64,000 bases of DNA from Klebsiella huaxiensis (GTDB lineage Bacteria; Pseudomonadota; Gammaproteobacteria; Enterobacterales; Enterobacteriaceae). The notes under the pieces were generated by a model, which was not told the DNA's origin, did not search any database, and saw only the letters and a list, made by a program, of their open reading frames with translations. This document shows positions 49,952-58,186 of this stretch, in pieces. The first letter of the stretch is position 1; each line of letters opens with the position of its first letter. Both the position numbers and the translations under genes were made by a program. The stretch spans positions 2,108,001 to 2,172,000 of the forward strand of contig NZ_CP036175.1 in the NCBI RefSeq assembly GCF_003261575.2, given 5' to 3'.

Positions 49952-51330
49952 GGAAAAACCTCAGGAAAAAGCTTTCTTAACTCATTGCTGAACAATCTTG
50001 TTACTCCCGTCGCGAAGGGTTCAGCATCTTTTGTCGATATCATACTACGCATAAGCTGACCAAATTCTGCGTAGTATTCCAAATTGTAGAATGCTACTTG
50101 CCCTGCATATCCAATAGTTGTTTGAGCATCGACCATGTCAAGAAAAGGCGTTCGTTCTCCACTATTTTTGAAAAAATCGAAATGTTGGAAGTGATGTAGC
50201 CGCCCCCGCCGAGGATCAATTGCAAAACGACACCACTCTAAACCATCGAATGTATCTGCACCAGCAGCAACAAGAACTGCAATGCTCCATGGATTTCCGG
50301 TACCTAACAGATGAACAGGTTGATAATATGGGAGCTCATCTAGGGATTTTCTTATTTTTTTCATTGTACTAGCCCGGGCAGCAAGTCCAGCGCCAAGTTC
50401 TCTTTCTGGTATAGCTATAACTTGAGGGTTTAGTCGCTCAGAAATACCTTTTACGATCACAGGTAATCTAGAAAGCCCAGCATCATCCTGTGAAACATGC
50501 ACGATGGGTAGCATTGGTGCAGTTGTGAATTTGGAATCCCTTTTAACAGCCTTCACTATCTGCTCTATGGCTTTTTCTGGTTCGGGGTTCGGTTTTGCCA
50601 CATCAAAACAAAATGCCCAATCGTGGGGTGTATCCATCAGTGCTTGTCTGTAGTGAATGGGTTTCCATTCTTTATCCTGCAATCGACGTGCTTCGTAGTT
50701 TCCAGAATCAATCAGAACGAAGCCACCTGCTTTGCGGTATGCTTTAATTTTGCTAAGCATTTCTCTTTTGTCATGGGATTTCACTAAATCATAGGCTGAC
50801 ACAAGGATTGATGATGTTTTATGTACTCTGAGCACTTCTAATGCATCAGAAGGTGAGAACTGAGTCTCATGAGATGAAACAGACATAAATATGTTAGGAA
50901 TAAGTAAGTTACTACCTGAGGTTGCCTGCAGCCTACTAGGGGCCTTACGAGGCAATACAACTCGTGCAATTTTTCTTTGCAGTTGTAGGAAACCTGGATG
51001 AGATGCATCGCCATCCCAGTCGCGAAGGTCAATACTCGTTAAACTTCCAAAAGGATAGGGAGGATCACTTTGATCTATTGTTAACCCGATAATATTTTGA
51101 GTATGTTTTTGAGCCACTCTTAGTTCGTCGGTGACGGTCGCTTTGCGCGAAAAGTCTGAAAACAAAGCCAAAACACATTTCGTCTCGGCAAGGTTTTTTT
51201 CAATAGCAGGTCTCCATTCACCAACAATATTGTCATCCCACCATACATCCCATTGTTGAGAAAGGAGTTCATGCAACCGCTGGGTTATATTAACATTCTC
51301 ATGTGGATAAATTATATACACATCTGACAT
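49948..51330 (-). CDS. TIR-TGT fusion protein (Cap10-like transglycosylase with TIR domain)
   Basis: A 460-residue protein. Residues 1-105 are a TIR domain (VYIIYPHENVNITQRLHELL, WWDDNIVGEWRPAIEKNLAETKCVLALFSDFSRKATVTDEL; candidate Glu69). Residues about 145-460 match tRNA-guanine transglycosylase: GGFVLIDSGNYEA corresponds to the TGT DSGGF block with its Asp, VHLLGTGNP to HLLGVG, and GADTFDGLEWCRFAID to the GVDxFD block with the nucleophilic Asp. The usual TGT zinc cysteines are not apparent, so tRNA binding is doubtful. TGT-like Cap10 is a type IV CBASS ancillary protein; fusion to TIR is the unusual point. Second gene of the operon. Confidence 0.82.
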   Translation of the reverse strand: MSDVYIIYPHENVNITQRLHELLSQQWDVWWDDNIVGEWRPAIEKNLAETKCVLALFSDFSRKATVTDELRVAQKHTQNIIGLTIDQSDPPYPFGSLTSIDLRDWDGDASHPGFLQLQRKIARVVLPRKAPSRLQATSGSNLLIPNIFMSVSSHETQFSPSDALEVLRVHKTSSILVSAYDLVKSHDKREMLSKIKAYRKAGGFVLIDSGNYEARRLQDKEWKPIHYRQALMDTPHDWAFCFDVAKPNPEPEKAIEQIVKAVKRDSKFTTAPMLPIVHVSQDDAGLSRLPVIVKGISERLNPQVIAIPERELGAGLAARASTMKKIRKSLDELPYYQPVHLLGTGNPWSIAVLVAAGADTFDGLEWCRFAIDPRRGRLHHFQHFDFFKNSGERTPFLDMVDAQTTIGYAGQVAFYNLEYYAEFGQLMRSMISTKDAEPFATGVTRLFSNELRKLFPEVFP

Positions 51331-51401
51331 AAGTCAACAAAGCCTCAGATAATTTCATTTCGTTATACAACCTAATTCGCAATAATTATTAATTACATTT
51401 T

Positions 51402-52562
51402 TTATTGTGGAGTTGACGCTTGATAAGCATCAATTGACCAGGCGGTTAGGTACATTGCTGTAGTGAAATCATTTGTAATTAACGCGCTTTTAATCTCTGT
51501 CGTATTTGTAGTAATCCGTTCACGTAGCACGACGACAGGAATATCTTCTGCTATAGCATTGTTAATGCGATTCTTGGCGTCGATATTTAACCCATCATCT
51601 ACAACCAGCACAGCATCAGCCACTATGTCCAAAGTGGAGAATGATAGTTCAGGGCAGTACACTTCCATCCCGAGCTCACTCAATGCTAAACGAGCTTCCT
51701 CAAGTACATATCGTTGACCTAATGAATCAACGGCTCCTTCTAAGCAAATTTTTGCCTGTGGAATATAGGTTACTGGCGACAATTTTGGCATTAATGTTTG
51801 GCTAAAAGTTAACTGGCGGCTGTCACAATATAGAGCGACCGACCTCGAAGCCAAATCAGCAGATTTTTCGGCTGAACAACCTCGGTAGGCCCAATGAAAT
51901 GCAAATATGGCGCTAAATACATCTCCTGTACCGATCTTGAATACTTTCGAAGAGCGATATGCTGGTATATAAGTAATTTTCCCCGTTCTCTCATACACGG
52001 TTGCACCCTTTATTCCAGCTTTAACAACCACAGAATAAGCATTTTGCATCTTTATTAGCTGAGATACTGCTTCTTCTTGCTGTGCAATACCCGTTGCATG
52101 CTGTAACTCTAATTCATTTAGGACGATAGAAAGCTCATTAGCTTTAGAACCGTTATCGTAAAAGGCTTGGGGATTACGCCATGTCTGAGGGTCGTAAACA
52201 GCCCTATTAGCATGAACGACAGCATCTCCCTCCAAAAATCCGAAGCGTAACACTGCTTCTCCAGTCACATGGATTGGCCTTTGGCGTTCAATTTTTTTGA
52301 TGGATGGTTCAATGTGAGGAACCGAAAGCGGATGGAAATAGGCAAAGGCAATAGATGTAGGTCGAAAATTTGTAGTTATACGGATACCTTGGCTTTTTAG
52401 TTGCGAAATAGCGCTTTCATCGGATGCAGATGCATAGGTATGTAACTCTGAATCTGAGCAAAGTGAAGCTATAGCCATAGCCGCACGGCCACCAGACCCG
52501 AAGGTCATATCCCAGAAGGGACTCTCACAGAGTTCACGATAAAGACCGCCAGCTATTTGCAT
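51402..52562 (-). CDS. PfkB-family kinase fused to an NDT-like domain
   Basis: About 386 residues. Residues 1-265 are a PfkB/ribokinase-type sugar or nucleoside kinase: GSGGRAAMAIASL near the start, VVVKAGIKGATVYE, and KIGTGDVFSAIFAF, equivalent to the family DTxGAGD signature with its catalytic Asp. The C-terminal 115 residues are NDT-like (AKICLEGAVDS, GMEVYCPEL, VADAVLVVDDGLNIDAKNRINNAIAEDIPVVVL). It may phosphorylate and cleave a nucleoside or deazapurine nucleoside, feeding the QueC/TGT/OGG enzymes; this is inferred. I start at the ATG at 52562 with GGAG upstream; an in-frame TTG at 52598 is possible. First gene of the operon, 71 bp before the TIR-TGT gene. Confidence 0.78.
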   Translation of the reverse strand: MQIAGGLYRELCESPFWDMTFGSGGRAAMAIASLCSDSELHTYASASDESAISQLKSQGIRITTNFRPTSIAFAYFHPLSVPHIEPSIKKIERQRPIHVTGEAVLRFGFLEGDAVVHANRAVYDPQTWRNPQAFYDNGSKANELSIVLNELELQHATGIAQQEEAVSQLIKMQNAYSVVVKAGIKGATVYERTGKITYIPAYRSSKVFKIGTGDVFSAIFAFHWAYRGCSAEKSADLASRSVALYCDSRQLTFSQTLMPKLSPVTYIPQAKICLEGAVDSLGQRYVLEEARLALSELGMEVYCPELSFSTLDIVADAVLVVDDGLNIDAKNRINNAIAEDIPVVVLRERITTNTTEIKSALITNDFTTAMYLTAWSIDAYQASTPQ

Positions 52563-53037
52563 CACCTGACTCCAATTTGAGGGAGCGAATAACAACAATA
52601 ACCGTAAGAAAATTAATTGTTATCATTACTTTTTGAACGACTAGAAACCAATTGTAAATCTATATTACTGAGAATATAAAAAAAACCAATACTTTTATGA
52701 TGCTTCTTTAAACAAAAAAGTGATTCAACAGAACACTTGAGATGGATGGTCTCTATGTTTCCGGATCGCGGATCGTATACATCCCATCCTCAAAATAATA
52801 AGCAGAATTATCAACACCATGAAGCAAGCTGCGTTACAACACTGGTAGAAGGCAGCAGGTCCTCTCCTACGTGTTTTCCCTTTTCATATCTGCTTCCGTT
52901 AAATCGTTTCCCAGCACAACCCGTCCCGCAAGGGTAAATGGCACGCATTCTGCGCCCTTGCAGGCCGGAACGATGCCGGGAAAGCGAACCGTCAGGCGAT
53001 ACGAAGACGAAAATCACACCACTGACGGAGAAAAAAC
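52563..53037. other. Junction between AT-rich defence cargo and GC-richer conjugation module
   Basis: No credible gene. The first 180 bp are AT-rich and should hold the promoter of the leftward five-gene operon. From about 52,900 the composition rises to that of the conjugation genes and leads into ardC, so a cargo/backbone boundary probably lies near 52.75 kb. I see no inverted repeat or IS end at the change. Confidence 0.45.
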
Positions 53038-53985
53038 ATGACCATTTCCCTGCATACCACCCAGACTTGCGCCCCTAACACCGCAACGGTGACCAGCGTA
53101 TCCCCGCTGGAGCAGTCAGGCTCCTCAAAAACGAAATTTTCTCAAACCAGAACAGATTTTTATCAGACCGTCACCGACAACATCATTGCAGCGCTTGAAG
53201 CCGGTGTAAAACCGTGGTCTTGCCCGTGGCAGCGCGTACCGGGTATGTCAGGATTGCCTTCAAATTACTCAACTGGAGCAGCTTACAGTGGGATGAATAT
53301 CATGTTGCTGTGGTGCAGTGCATCAGAACAGGGATTCAATGATTCGCGCTGGATGACCTACAAACAGGCAAAAGCGGAAGGCGGGCAGGTACGTAAGGGA
53401 GAACACGGCACTACCGCCATTTTCTATACCACGCTGGAGAAGGAAAATGACGACGGAGAAACTGACTACATTCCGATGCTGAAGACTTTCACCGTGTTCA
53501 ATGTTGAGCAAATTGACGGTTTGCCTCTGAGTGACAAAGCAGTTTGCCCGGCAGAGACCTTTGAACCATTACCGCAGGCGGAAGCGCTTTTCCGTAACAG
53601 TGGTGCAACCATCATTGAGAAGGGACAAAACGCCTTTTTCGCACCGTCAACCGATGAAATCCGTTTACCTGAACGTTGTCTTTTTAGCGATGTTGCCAAT
53701 TTCTACGCCACCGGACTGCATGAGCTGGTTCACTGGAGCGGGGCAAAAAGCCGGCTGAACCGTGAAATGAAAGGGAAGTTTGATAGTGAGGGTTATGCGT
53801 TTGAGGAATTGATCGCCGAGTTGGGAAGCGCGTTCCTGATGGCGGACCTGGGGATTGTCGGAGAGGTTCAGCATGAAAGCTATATCGCTTCATGGCTGAA
53901 AGCACTGAAGAACGACAAACGCTTTATTTTCAAGGCCGCCAGCGCGGCATCGAAAGCGCATCGTTATTTGATGGATAAAATTTGA
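53038..53985 (+). CDS. ArdC-family antirestriction/zincin-like protein
   Basis: A 315-residue protein with the two-part ArdC layout. The N-terminal ssDNA-binding domain (FYQTVTDNIIAALEAGVKPWSCPWQ, YSGMNIMLLWCSASEQGFNDSRWMTYKQAKAEGGQVRKGEHGTT) is followed by a zincin-like metallopeptidase domain with HELVHWSG and a downstream Glu in FEELIAELGSAFL. ArdC proteins travel on conjugative elements and protect incoming DNA from restriction. It is transcribed opposite to the Mob genes and stands alone. Confidence 0.88.
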   Translation: MTISLHTTQTCAPNTATVTSVSPLEQSGSSKTKFSQTRTDFYQTVTDNIIAALEAGVKPWSCPWQRVPGMSGLPSNYSTGAAYSGMNIMLLWCSASEQGFNDSRWMTYKQAKAEGGQVRKGEHGTTAIFYTTLEKENDDGETDYIPMLKTFTVFNVEQIDGLPLSDKAVCPAETFEPLPQAEALFRNSGATIIEKGQNAFFAPSTDEIRLPERCLFSDVANFYATGLHELVHWSGAKSRLNREMKGKFDSEGYAFEELIAELGSAFLMADLGIVGEVQHESYIASWLKALKNDKRFIFKAASAASKAHRYLMDKI

Positions 53986-54147
53986 GCAAGAAGGAGTCGC
54001 AACGGAATGTGGCTTTGCGTGTAGGGCCGCTTAAAACAGTAACGCTGTAGAGGCATGAGTGAGGCGGAGCGCAGCCAGGCGAGCACCGAACAGTCATGTC
54101 CCTACAGTGGAATAAAGCAAGTCACACGGACAGGGCTGAATGGGCAG

Positions 54148-54435
54148 CTATTCTCGGTTACCAGCAACTGCCTGAAGCGCAAGTAGCCGCTGTTCCAGAT
54201 TATTCAGTCTTTCTTCGAGGTCATGGCTCTGCTGTTCAATATCTTCCAGTGTTTCTGACAGAACATCACGCAGCAGCACAAAATTTGCGTGAAGGGCATA
54301 GACAAAATCATTGCCGCGAACCAGTAATACTTCACGCGGTATGTCCTGCAATGCGGAATGTGTCATCCATGTCACCAGCGCTTTTGCGCTCATTTCGATT
54401 AGTACGTCCGAAAGTCGATCAGTTTCTCTGTTCAT
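54148..54435 (-). CDS. Small coiled-coil protein of the conjugative element
   Basis: A 95-residue protein I do not recognise by name. The first half is mixed helical (RETDRLSDVLIEMSAKALVTWMTHSALQDIPREVLLV). The second half is a strong coiled coil (SETLEDIEQQSHDLEERLNNLEQRLLALQAV). It lies downstream of mobC on the same strand, 107 bp away. An overlapping plus-strand frame has no protein-like pattern. Confidence 0.55.
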   Translation of the reverse strand: MNRETDRLSDVLIEMSAKALVTWMTHSALQDIPREVLLVRGNDFVYALHANFVLLRDVLSETLEDIEQQSHDLEERLNNLEQRLLALQAVAGNRE

Positions 54436-54542
54436 TCTGGACTCCTGTCTGTTCTGATGATGGGGGAGTATTTCGGTAGGGCATGATTTCCGGTCGTTGC
54501 GCTGCTGGTGGGCGGGTTGGGGCAGTTGGTGATACAGAACAA

Positions 54543-55289
54543 CTATATGCAGTTGCCTAAATCCAGCCGTTGCAACTCGTCGAGCGTGTAGATGCGGAAG
54601 ACATTTCGGTGGCGGGTTTCCAGCGGGATGTGCTGATGGTTAACGATGACGTGCCTGATGCTGTCAAAGTGCCGTTCAAGACTGCGCTTTTTCTGCGGGT
54701 CCGGCACGATATAAAAAACGTAAATCCAGTTTTTACGTGTCCGCGCCAGCAAATGGCTGGCGATGATCGACTGGTAACGGGCTTTGGTTTTCAGACGGCG
54801 CTCGGTCTCAATGGCGATCACGGTGCCGCCGGGCAGGGTGATCAGACCGTCCGGGCGGTGACTGACCTGATAACGGCTGAGGAAGGTTGTGCGATCGCCG
54901 TTTATCCATCCGGATGCGCCTTTTTGCTCAAGGATAATCCGGGCTGACTGATTATCAAGGTGGTGCTCCAGCGTCCAGCCGGTAATTTTTGACGGCTCAA
55001 ACCGTGCCGGGAAAAGCACGTCATCGGGTGTTAACACCACGGCTATCCCGTCACTGGTTATTCCCCACAATGAAATTTTCATGGTGCGTGATACCAGGAC
55101 GTGCTTTTGTATTAAGCCCATTCCCTCGACTTTTGAAAGCAGGGAATACAGCGATTTATGATCCCTGAAGCCGAAAAGCAGCATCAGCGTTTTAAAGTCA
55201 CTGTACGTTTCTTCCTTCAGAAAATTCAGCAGTCGTTGTATTTTTTCGCGGTGTCGCGTCTGGCGTTCGCTGTATGCGGTGATGAGCAT
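54543..55289 (-). CDS. mobC: MobC-like relaxosome protein (replication-relaxation family)
   Basis: A 248-residue protein with an N-terminal winged-helix region (HREKIQRLLNFLKEETYSDFKTLMLLFGFRDHKSLYSLLSKVEGMGLIQKHVL) and a C-terminal nuclease-like region (HRPDGLITLPGGTVIAIETERRLKTKARYQSIIASHL), as in MobC of CloDF13 and ICEKp, which acts as the unusual relaxase of the MOB-C class. In that class MobC nicks oriT and MobB couples it to the type IV secretion system. I start at the ATG at 55289, 5 bp after AAGGGG; upstream in-frame codons overlap mobB. Confidence 0.85.
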   Translation of the reverse strand: MLITAYSERQTRHREKIQRLLNFLKEETYSDFKTLMLLFGFRDHKSLYSLLSKVEGMGLIQKHVLVSRTMKISLWGITSDGIAVVLTPDDVLFPARFEPSKITGWTLEHHLDNQSARIILEQKGASGWINGDRTTFLSRYQVSHRPDGLITLPGGTVIAIETERRLKTKARYQSIIASHLLARTRKNWIYVFYIVPDPQKKRSLERHFDSIRHVIVNHQHIPLETRHRNVFRIYTLDELQRLDLGNCI

Positions 55290-55299
55290 CATTTCCCCT

Positions 55300-57171
55300 T
55301 TAAAAATCCAGCCATGACGGGTTTTCTTCTTTATTGGTATTCGGTGTTGTCGTGTCTTTTTCGTCCGTATCAAAAAAAAGATCGGATCGAGTTGCTGTGA
55401 TATCCGGCGTTGATGCGGGTCCGGGGGAAGTTTCCTCCTCGCTAAAATCCAATGCGATGTTTATTGTTGCTGCGGTGGCGGCAATCGCGGGCGACATGGC
55501 ACAGATCTCCAGTTCGCGTTTTTTCACCCTGATGGGCGAAATCAGCGAAGCAGAGGGGAGTGCTTTTGTCGTGAAGATGAAGCTGACAAAATCGGGTAGG
55601 TTCAGGATCATATTGCTGTCGGTAAAGAAACGCTCGGCCTGCCTGATGGTGCGTTCGCTGTCGATAGTCTCTGTCAGCACGGCGTTGGTTTTCGCTTTGC
55701 GGACCTCATCATCGACTAATATGGTGCCTGACATCCTGGCTACCCATTCAGCGGTGTCCGGATCCATGACACGATAAACCAGTTTGAATTTAGCGTTCTC
55801 AACGACCGCGCCGACAACGGCGTCACCTTTCAAATCTGCCGGACAGTCTTTTAAATCGGCAATCGACTGATGGTCCATAATAATATGCACACCTTTATCG
55901 CGTGCCGCGCCTAAACCCTCCAGCGCGGGCCTGGATAAATGGTATTTCAGTTCGGAAAGATAAATAGCAATGGGGCGGGGCACGTTTTTCACTCGCTCGC
56001 GCCTTTCTGCCAGCTGGTACAGGCGAACCAGCAACATACGTTGAGCGGTAATGATTTTGCTGTTGCGCATTGAGCCAATCACATAACAGCAACCGCCTTC
56101 CTCAAATATCGTATTAAGCGAAAATCCTGTCGGCGCATTGATGGCATTGAGCAAGGCAAGCTCTTCAATTTTCCCGAAAAAGGCTTTTATCTTATCTGCA
56201 ATACCCTGAACGTAGTCGCCGTTATAAACATCCCGAATGGTTGAGGCAGTATTACGGGTGACAAATTGTGCGGCTATCCGGGCCGCTTTCCGATCGTCAA
56301 TCCGATAAAAGTCAGATTCCTGACCTTTCTCTGCCAGGCTGAACCCGGCAACAAAAAGCTCTTCCAGTTCATCGGCGGTGATCTCTTCAATCAGGTTTAA
56401 CTGGTATTGGGGTTTACGCAGGTCAATTAAGGCAAAGGGCTTCCCGGCATCTTCACAGGCTTTTCGGTAAAGGTGGGGTGCCCATTCATCATCCTTGGGG
56501 TCCATCACAAATACGCCTTCACCGGCCAGAATACTTTGGTAAAGTAATATCCCGGTGGCCACCCCTTTACCGGCGCCGGTGGTGCCGATGATATCCGCGT
56601 GTTGTTTTTGCCAGTCTTTTAACGGCAGGTACATCGGCTGAGTATCGCGGTCCATGCCGATAAATAACCCTTTGTTCAGGTCGATATAATCCAGCGGATT
56701 ATAATGCAGTGTTTCCGGCAGCAGGGATTTCACCGTACGGACATCGGTGCGTAATTCCCGTTCAAGCGTGGTTTTTCTGACGAGGCGCTTCTTTATTTTG
56801 TCTAATTCAGGTGTTAATACCCTGCGCAGCAGAATATGCAAAATAAAACCCGTTACGGTAAAGATAATCAGCACTGGCCATGCCAGAACGGGAATACTGG
56901 CGACTACACGGCCTTGATAAAGCCACTGGAAAATCCAGATAACAACCGGGGCCATGGTACCGGAAAGAAAACACAGCATGGCAAAAGCAATAATCAGCTT
57001 TTGCCACAACGGGGCTTTTTGACGTTCATCGCTTTTCATCGACGCGAAAAACGGCATCGTCAGCCCCGATAACAGCGCCAGCATCAGTTGATGCTGTTGC
57101 ATAATAGCAATGAAGCTCAGCGCGCCATTCACTATCGGCGACAGTGAAACGGCCAGCTTATTCAAAATCAC
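55300..57171 (-). CDS. mobB: MobB-like type IV coupling protein
   Basis: A 623-residue VirD4/TraD-type coupling ATPase. Two N-terminal hydrophobic regions (LALLSGLTMPFF..., LIIAFAMLCFLSGTMAPVVIWIF, VLIIFTVTGFILHILL) precede Walker A (IIGTTGAGKGVATG) and Walker B (VFVMDPKDDEW), with a GLGAARDKGVHIIMDHQS motif later. It should link the MobC-DNA complex to the VirB channel. GTG at 57171 with GGAGG upstream is the preferred start. A Ser/Thr-rich acidic C-terminus follows the ATPase. Its end lies 10 bp before mobC. Confidence 0.88.
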   Translation of the reverse strand: MILNKLAVSLSPIVNGALSFIAIMQQHQLMLALLSGLTMPFFASMKSDERQKAPLWQKLIIAFAMLCFLSGTMAPVVIWIFQWLYQGRVVASIPVLAWPVLIIFTVTGFILHILLRRVLTPELDKIKKRLVRKTTLERELRTDVRTVKSLLPETLHYNPLDYIDLNKGLFIGMDRDTQPMYLPLKDWQKQHADIIGTTGAGKGVATGILLYQSILAGEGVFVMDPKDDEWAPHLYRKACEDAGKPFALIDLRKPQYQLNLIEEITADELEELFVAGFSLAEKGQESDFYRIDDRKAARIAAQFVTRNTASTIRDVYNGDYVQGIADKIKAFFGKIEELALLNAINAPTGFSLNTIFEEGGCCYVIGSMRNSKIITAQRMLLVRLYQLAERRERVKNVPRPIAIYLSELKYHLSRPALEGLGAARDKGVHIIMDHQSIADLKDCPADLKGDAVVGAVVENAKFKLVYRVMDPDTAEWVARMSGTILVDDEVRKAKTNAVLTETIDSERTIRQAERFFTDSNMILNLPDFVSFIFTTKALPSASLISPIRVKKRELEICAMSPAIAATAATINIALDFSEEETSPGPASTPDITATRSDLFFDTDEKDTTTPNTNKEENPSWLDF

Positions 57172-57420
57172 GTTGCCTCCTTCGTCACCAGTTCGCCCCA
57201 TGACATCGCCCCATCAATTCGCCCCATGGTGTCGGGCGAAAAGGCGGGGCGAGCGTATGGGTTAAAGAAGGTGGCCGCTGTACGGCCATATGCAGGAAAG
57301 CATGCTTCCCTGCACAACACGGCGTGCGCCAGTTCATGCGGGCTGGACGCCCTTATGATATGTTGCATGGGGGTAATGTCGCGGCTGGACGCCGAGCCAA
57401 AACCCCCAACGTCAACGGCG

Positions 57421-57590
57421 GCACACCGTCGCCCGCTACGCGCGACCACCCCCTTTAAGACGGTCGCTTTCGCCTTTTTCTTCCCTTTGCTCGTTCCTCG
57501 CAGCGGGAATAAAAGGGAAGCTGGCCTTTAAAGAGGGTGGTCGCGCCACGCTACCGGCTTTGGGCCGGAGACTTAGCGGCGACGGTGTGC
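57421..57590. repeat. Nested long inverted repeats upstream of mobB (oriT candidate, part 1)
   Basis: GCACACCGTCGCC at 57421-57433 is matched by its perfect complement GGCGACGGTGTGC at 57578-57590. Inside it, GCGCGACCACCCCCTTTAA (from 57440) pairs with the complement ending at 57546, with one mismatch. Inside that, TTCCCTTT and AAAGGGAA form a third level. The 170-bp stretch could extrude as a cruciform. In ICEKp1 the oriT is reported just upstream of mobB, which is this position. Confidence 0.65.
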
Positions 57591-57603
57591 GGGGCTGTGC
57601 CCC

Positions 57604-57710
57604 CCGGATAAACCGCTGTCGTGGGCGACAGCTTTTCGCTCGCCGGGGCGGCGAAATTTATCCGGCTCCCCCCGGCCTGCAAAATCCGCGTGGGCGCGGC
57701 TGTTTGCAGG
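57604..57710. repeat. Further inverted repeats and hairpins (oriT candidate, part 2)
   Basis: CCGGATAAA (57604-57612) and TTTATCCGG (57657-57665) enclose the hairpin GCTGTCG-TGGG-CGACAGC (57615-57632). Next comes CCTGCAAA/TTTGCAGG (57676-57710) with inner CCGCG/CGCGG and another TGGG loop. No protein-like frame covers these. Confidence 0.6.
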
Positions 57711-57725
57711 TGAGGCGCGGTGCCT

Positions 57726-57832
57726 GAATTATTTTCGCTCCTTAACCCGCGAAAATAATTCTGTCCGCTGCCTCATTTTTACGGCCCCTGTTTCTTCGCT
57801 CCTTAATCCGCGAAAAACAGAAGCCGTAAAAA
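57726..57832. repeat. Two hairpins sharing a 20-bp apex sequence
   Basis: Hairpin 1 is GAATTATTTTCGC / GCGAAAATAATTC (57726-57761). Hairpin 2 is TTTTTACGGC... / ...GCCGTAAAAA (57776-57832) with inner CTGTTT/AAACAG. Both carry the apex TTCGCTCCTTAAYCCGCGAA (57734-57753 and 57795-57814, one base different). They may be iterons or protein-binding hairpins of the relaxosome, or a terminator for the TrbM-like gene. Confidence 0.6.
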
Positions 57833-57870
57833 CCTGAAAACCGTCATGCTCTGTGCCCGTCTCGCCAGTG

Positions 57871-58173
57871 TTAACCACGAACGCGGCCATATTTACTGAT
57901 GATCTGACTGATAGCCGCAGGGGCTGCCGAATCACATTCAAGTAAAAACGATTTTCTGGCATCAGCCGTATGGTCAGGCAGAAAACCATGCCTGTTCTTC
58001 TTTACGATATTAAAGAATGCCCGTTCAGCCGAATGGCATTCACTGCCGCCGCCATTTCCGGTTGCTTTACCGTACATACATAACACCACTTCGCAGGTAT
58101 CAGCAGCCATTACAGTTGTTGAACATGACGCCATAACGCAGAACAATAATACAGACAGTATGACTTTCTTCAT
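57871..58173 (-). CDS. TrbM-like conjugation protein, 5' leader cut by an IS
   Basis: A 100-residue secreted protein: signal peptide MKKVILSVLLFCVMASCSTTVMA, then ADTCEVVLCMYGKATGNGGGSECHSAERAFFNIVKKN with the cysteine pattern of TrbM/KikA-like conjugal transfer proteins, and an end ISKYGRVRG. The family is periplasmic and of uncertain function in mating. The IS2-like element at 58176-59506 ends 2 bp before the ATG, so the native ribosome site (GGTGG now at about 59517-59521) is separated from it. Translation now depends on IS-derived sequence (AGGGG about 13 bases upstream), so expression may be poor. Confidence 0.65.
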   Translation of the reverse strand: MKKVILSVLLFCVMASCSTTVMAADTCEVVLCMYGKATGNGGGSECHSAERAFFNIVKKNRHGFLPDHTADARKSFLLECDSAAPAAISQIISKYGRVRG

Positions 58174-58186
58174 TTTGGTTTGGCCC

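Noticed and set aside
48197..52562. Qat (QatABCD) or Dpd 7-deazaguanine DNA-modification system
   Set aside because: Qat needs a QatA ATPase and a TatD-like QatD, and Dpd needs DpdB-K-type genes; none are present. The OGG plus TGT plus QueC set fits the type IV CBASS ancillary group better.
42335..52562. A hidden CD-NTase or canonical ThsA gene
   Set aside because: I looked for a nucleotidyltransferase GS motif with paired Asp and for SIR2/Macro domains in the proteins of this region and found none.
54096..54479. 127-codon plus-strand frame opposite the 95-residue coiled-coil gene
   Set aside because: The minus-strand product has a clean heptad pattern and fits the operon direction; the plus-strand frame has no protein-like features.
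57168..57531. Frames upstream of mobB in the inverted-repeat region
   Set aside because: Composition follows the GC-rich repeats and no protein family is recognisable; the region is better explained as oriT-type non-coding DNA.
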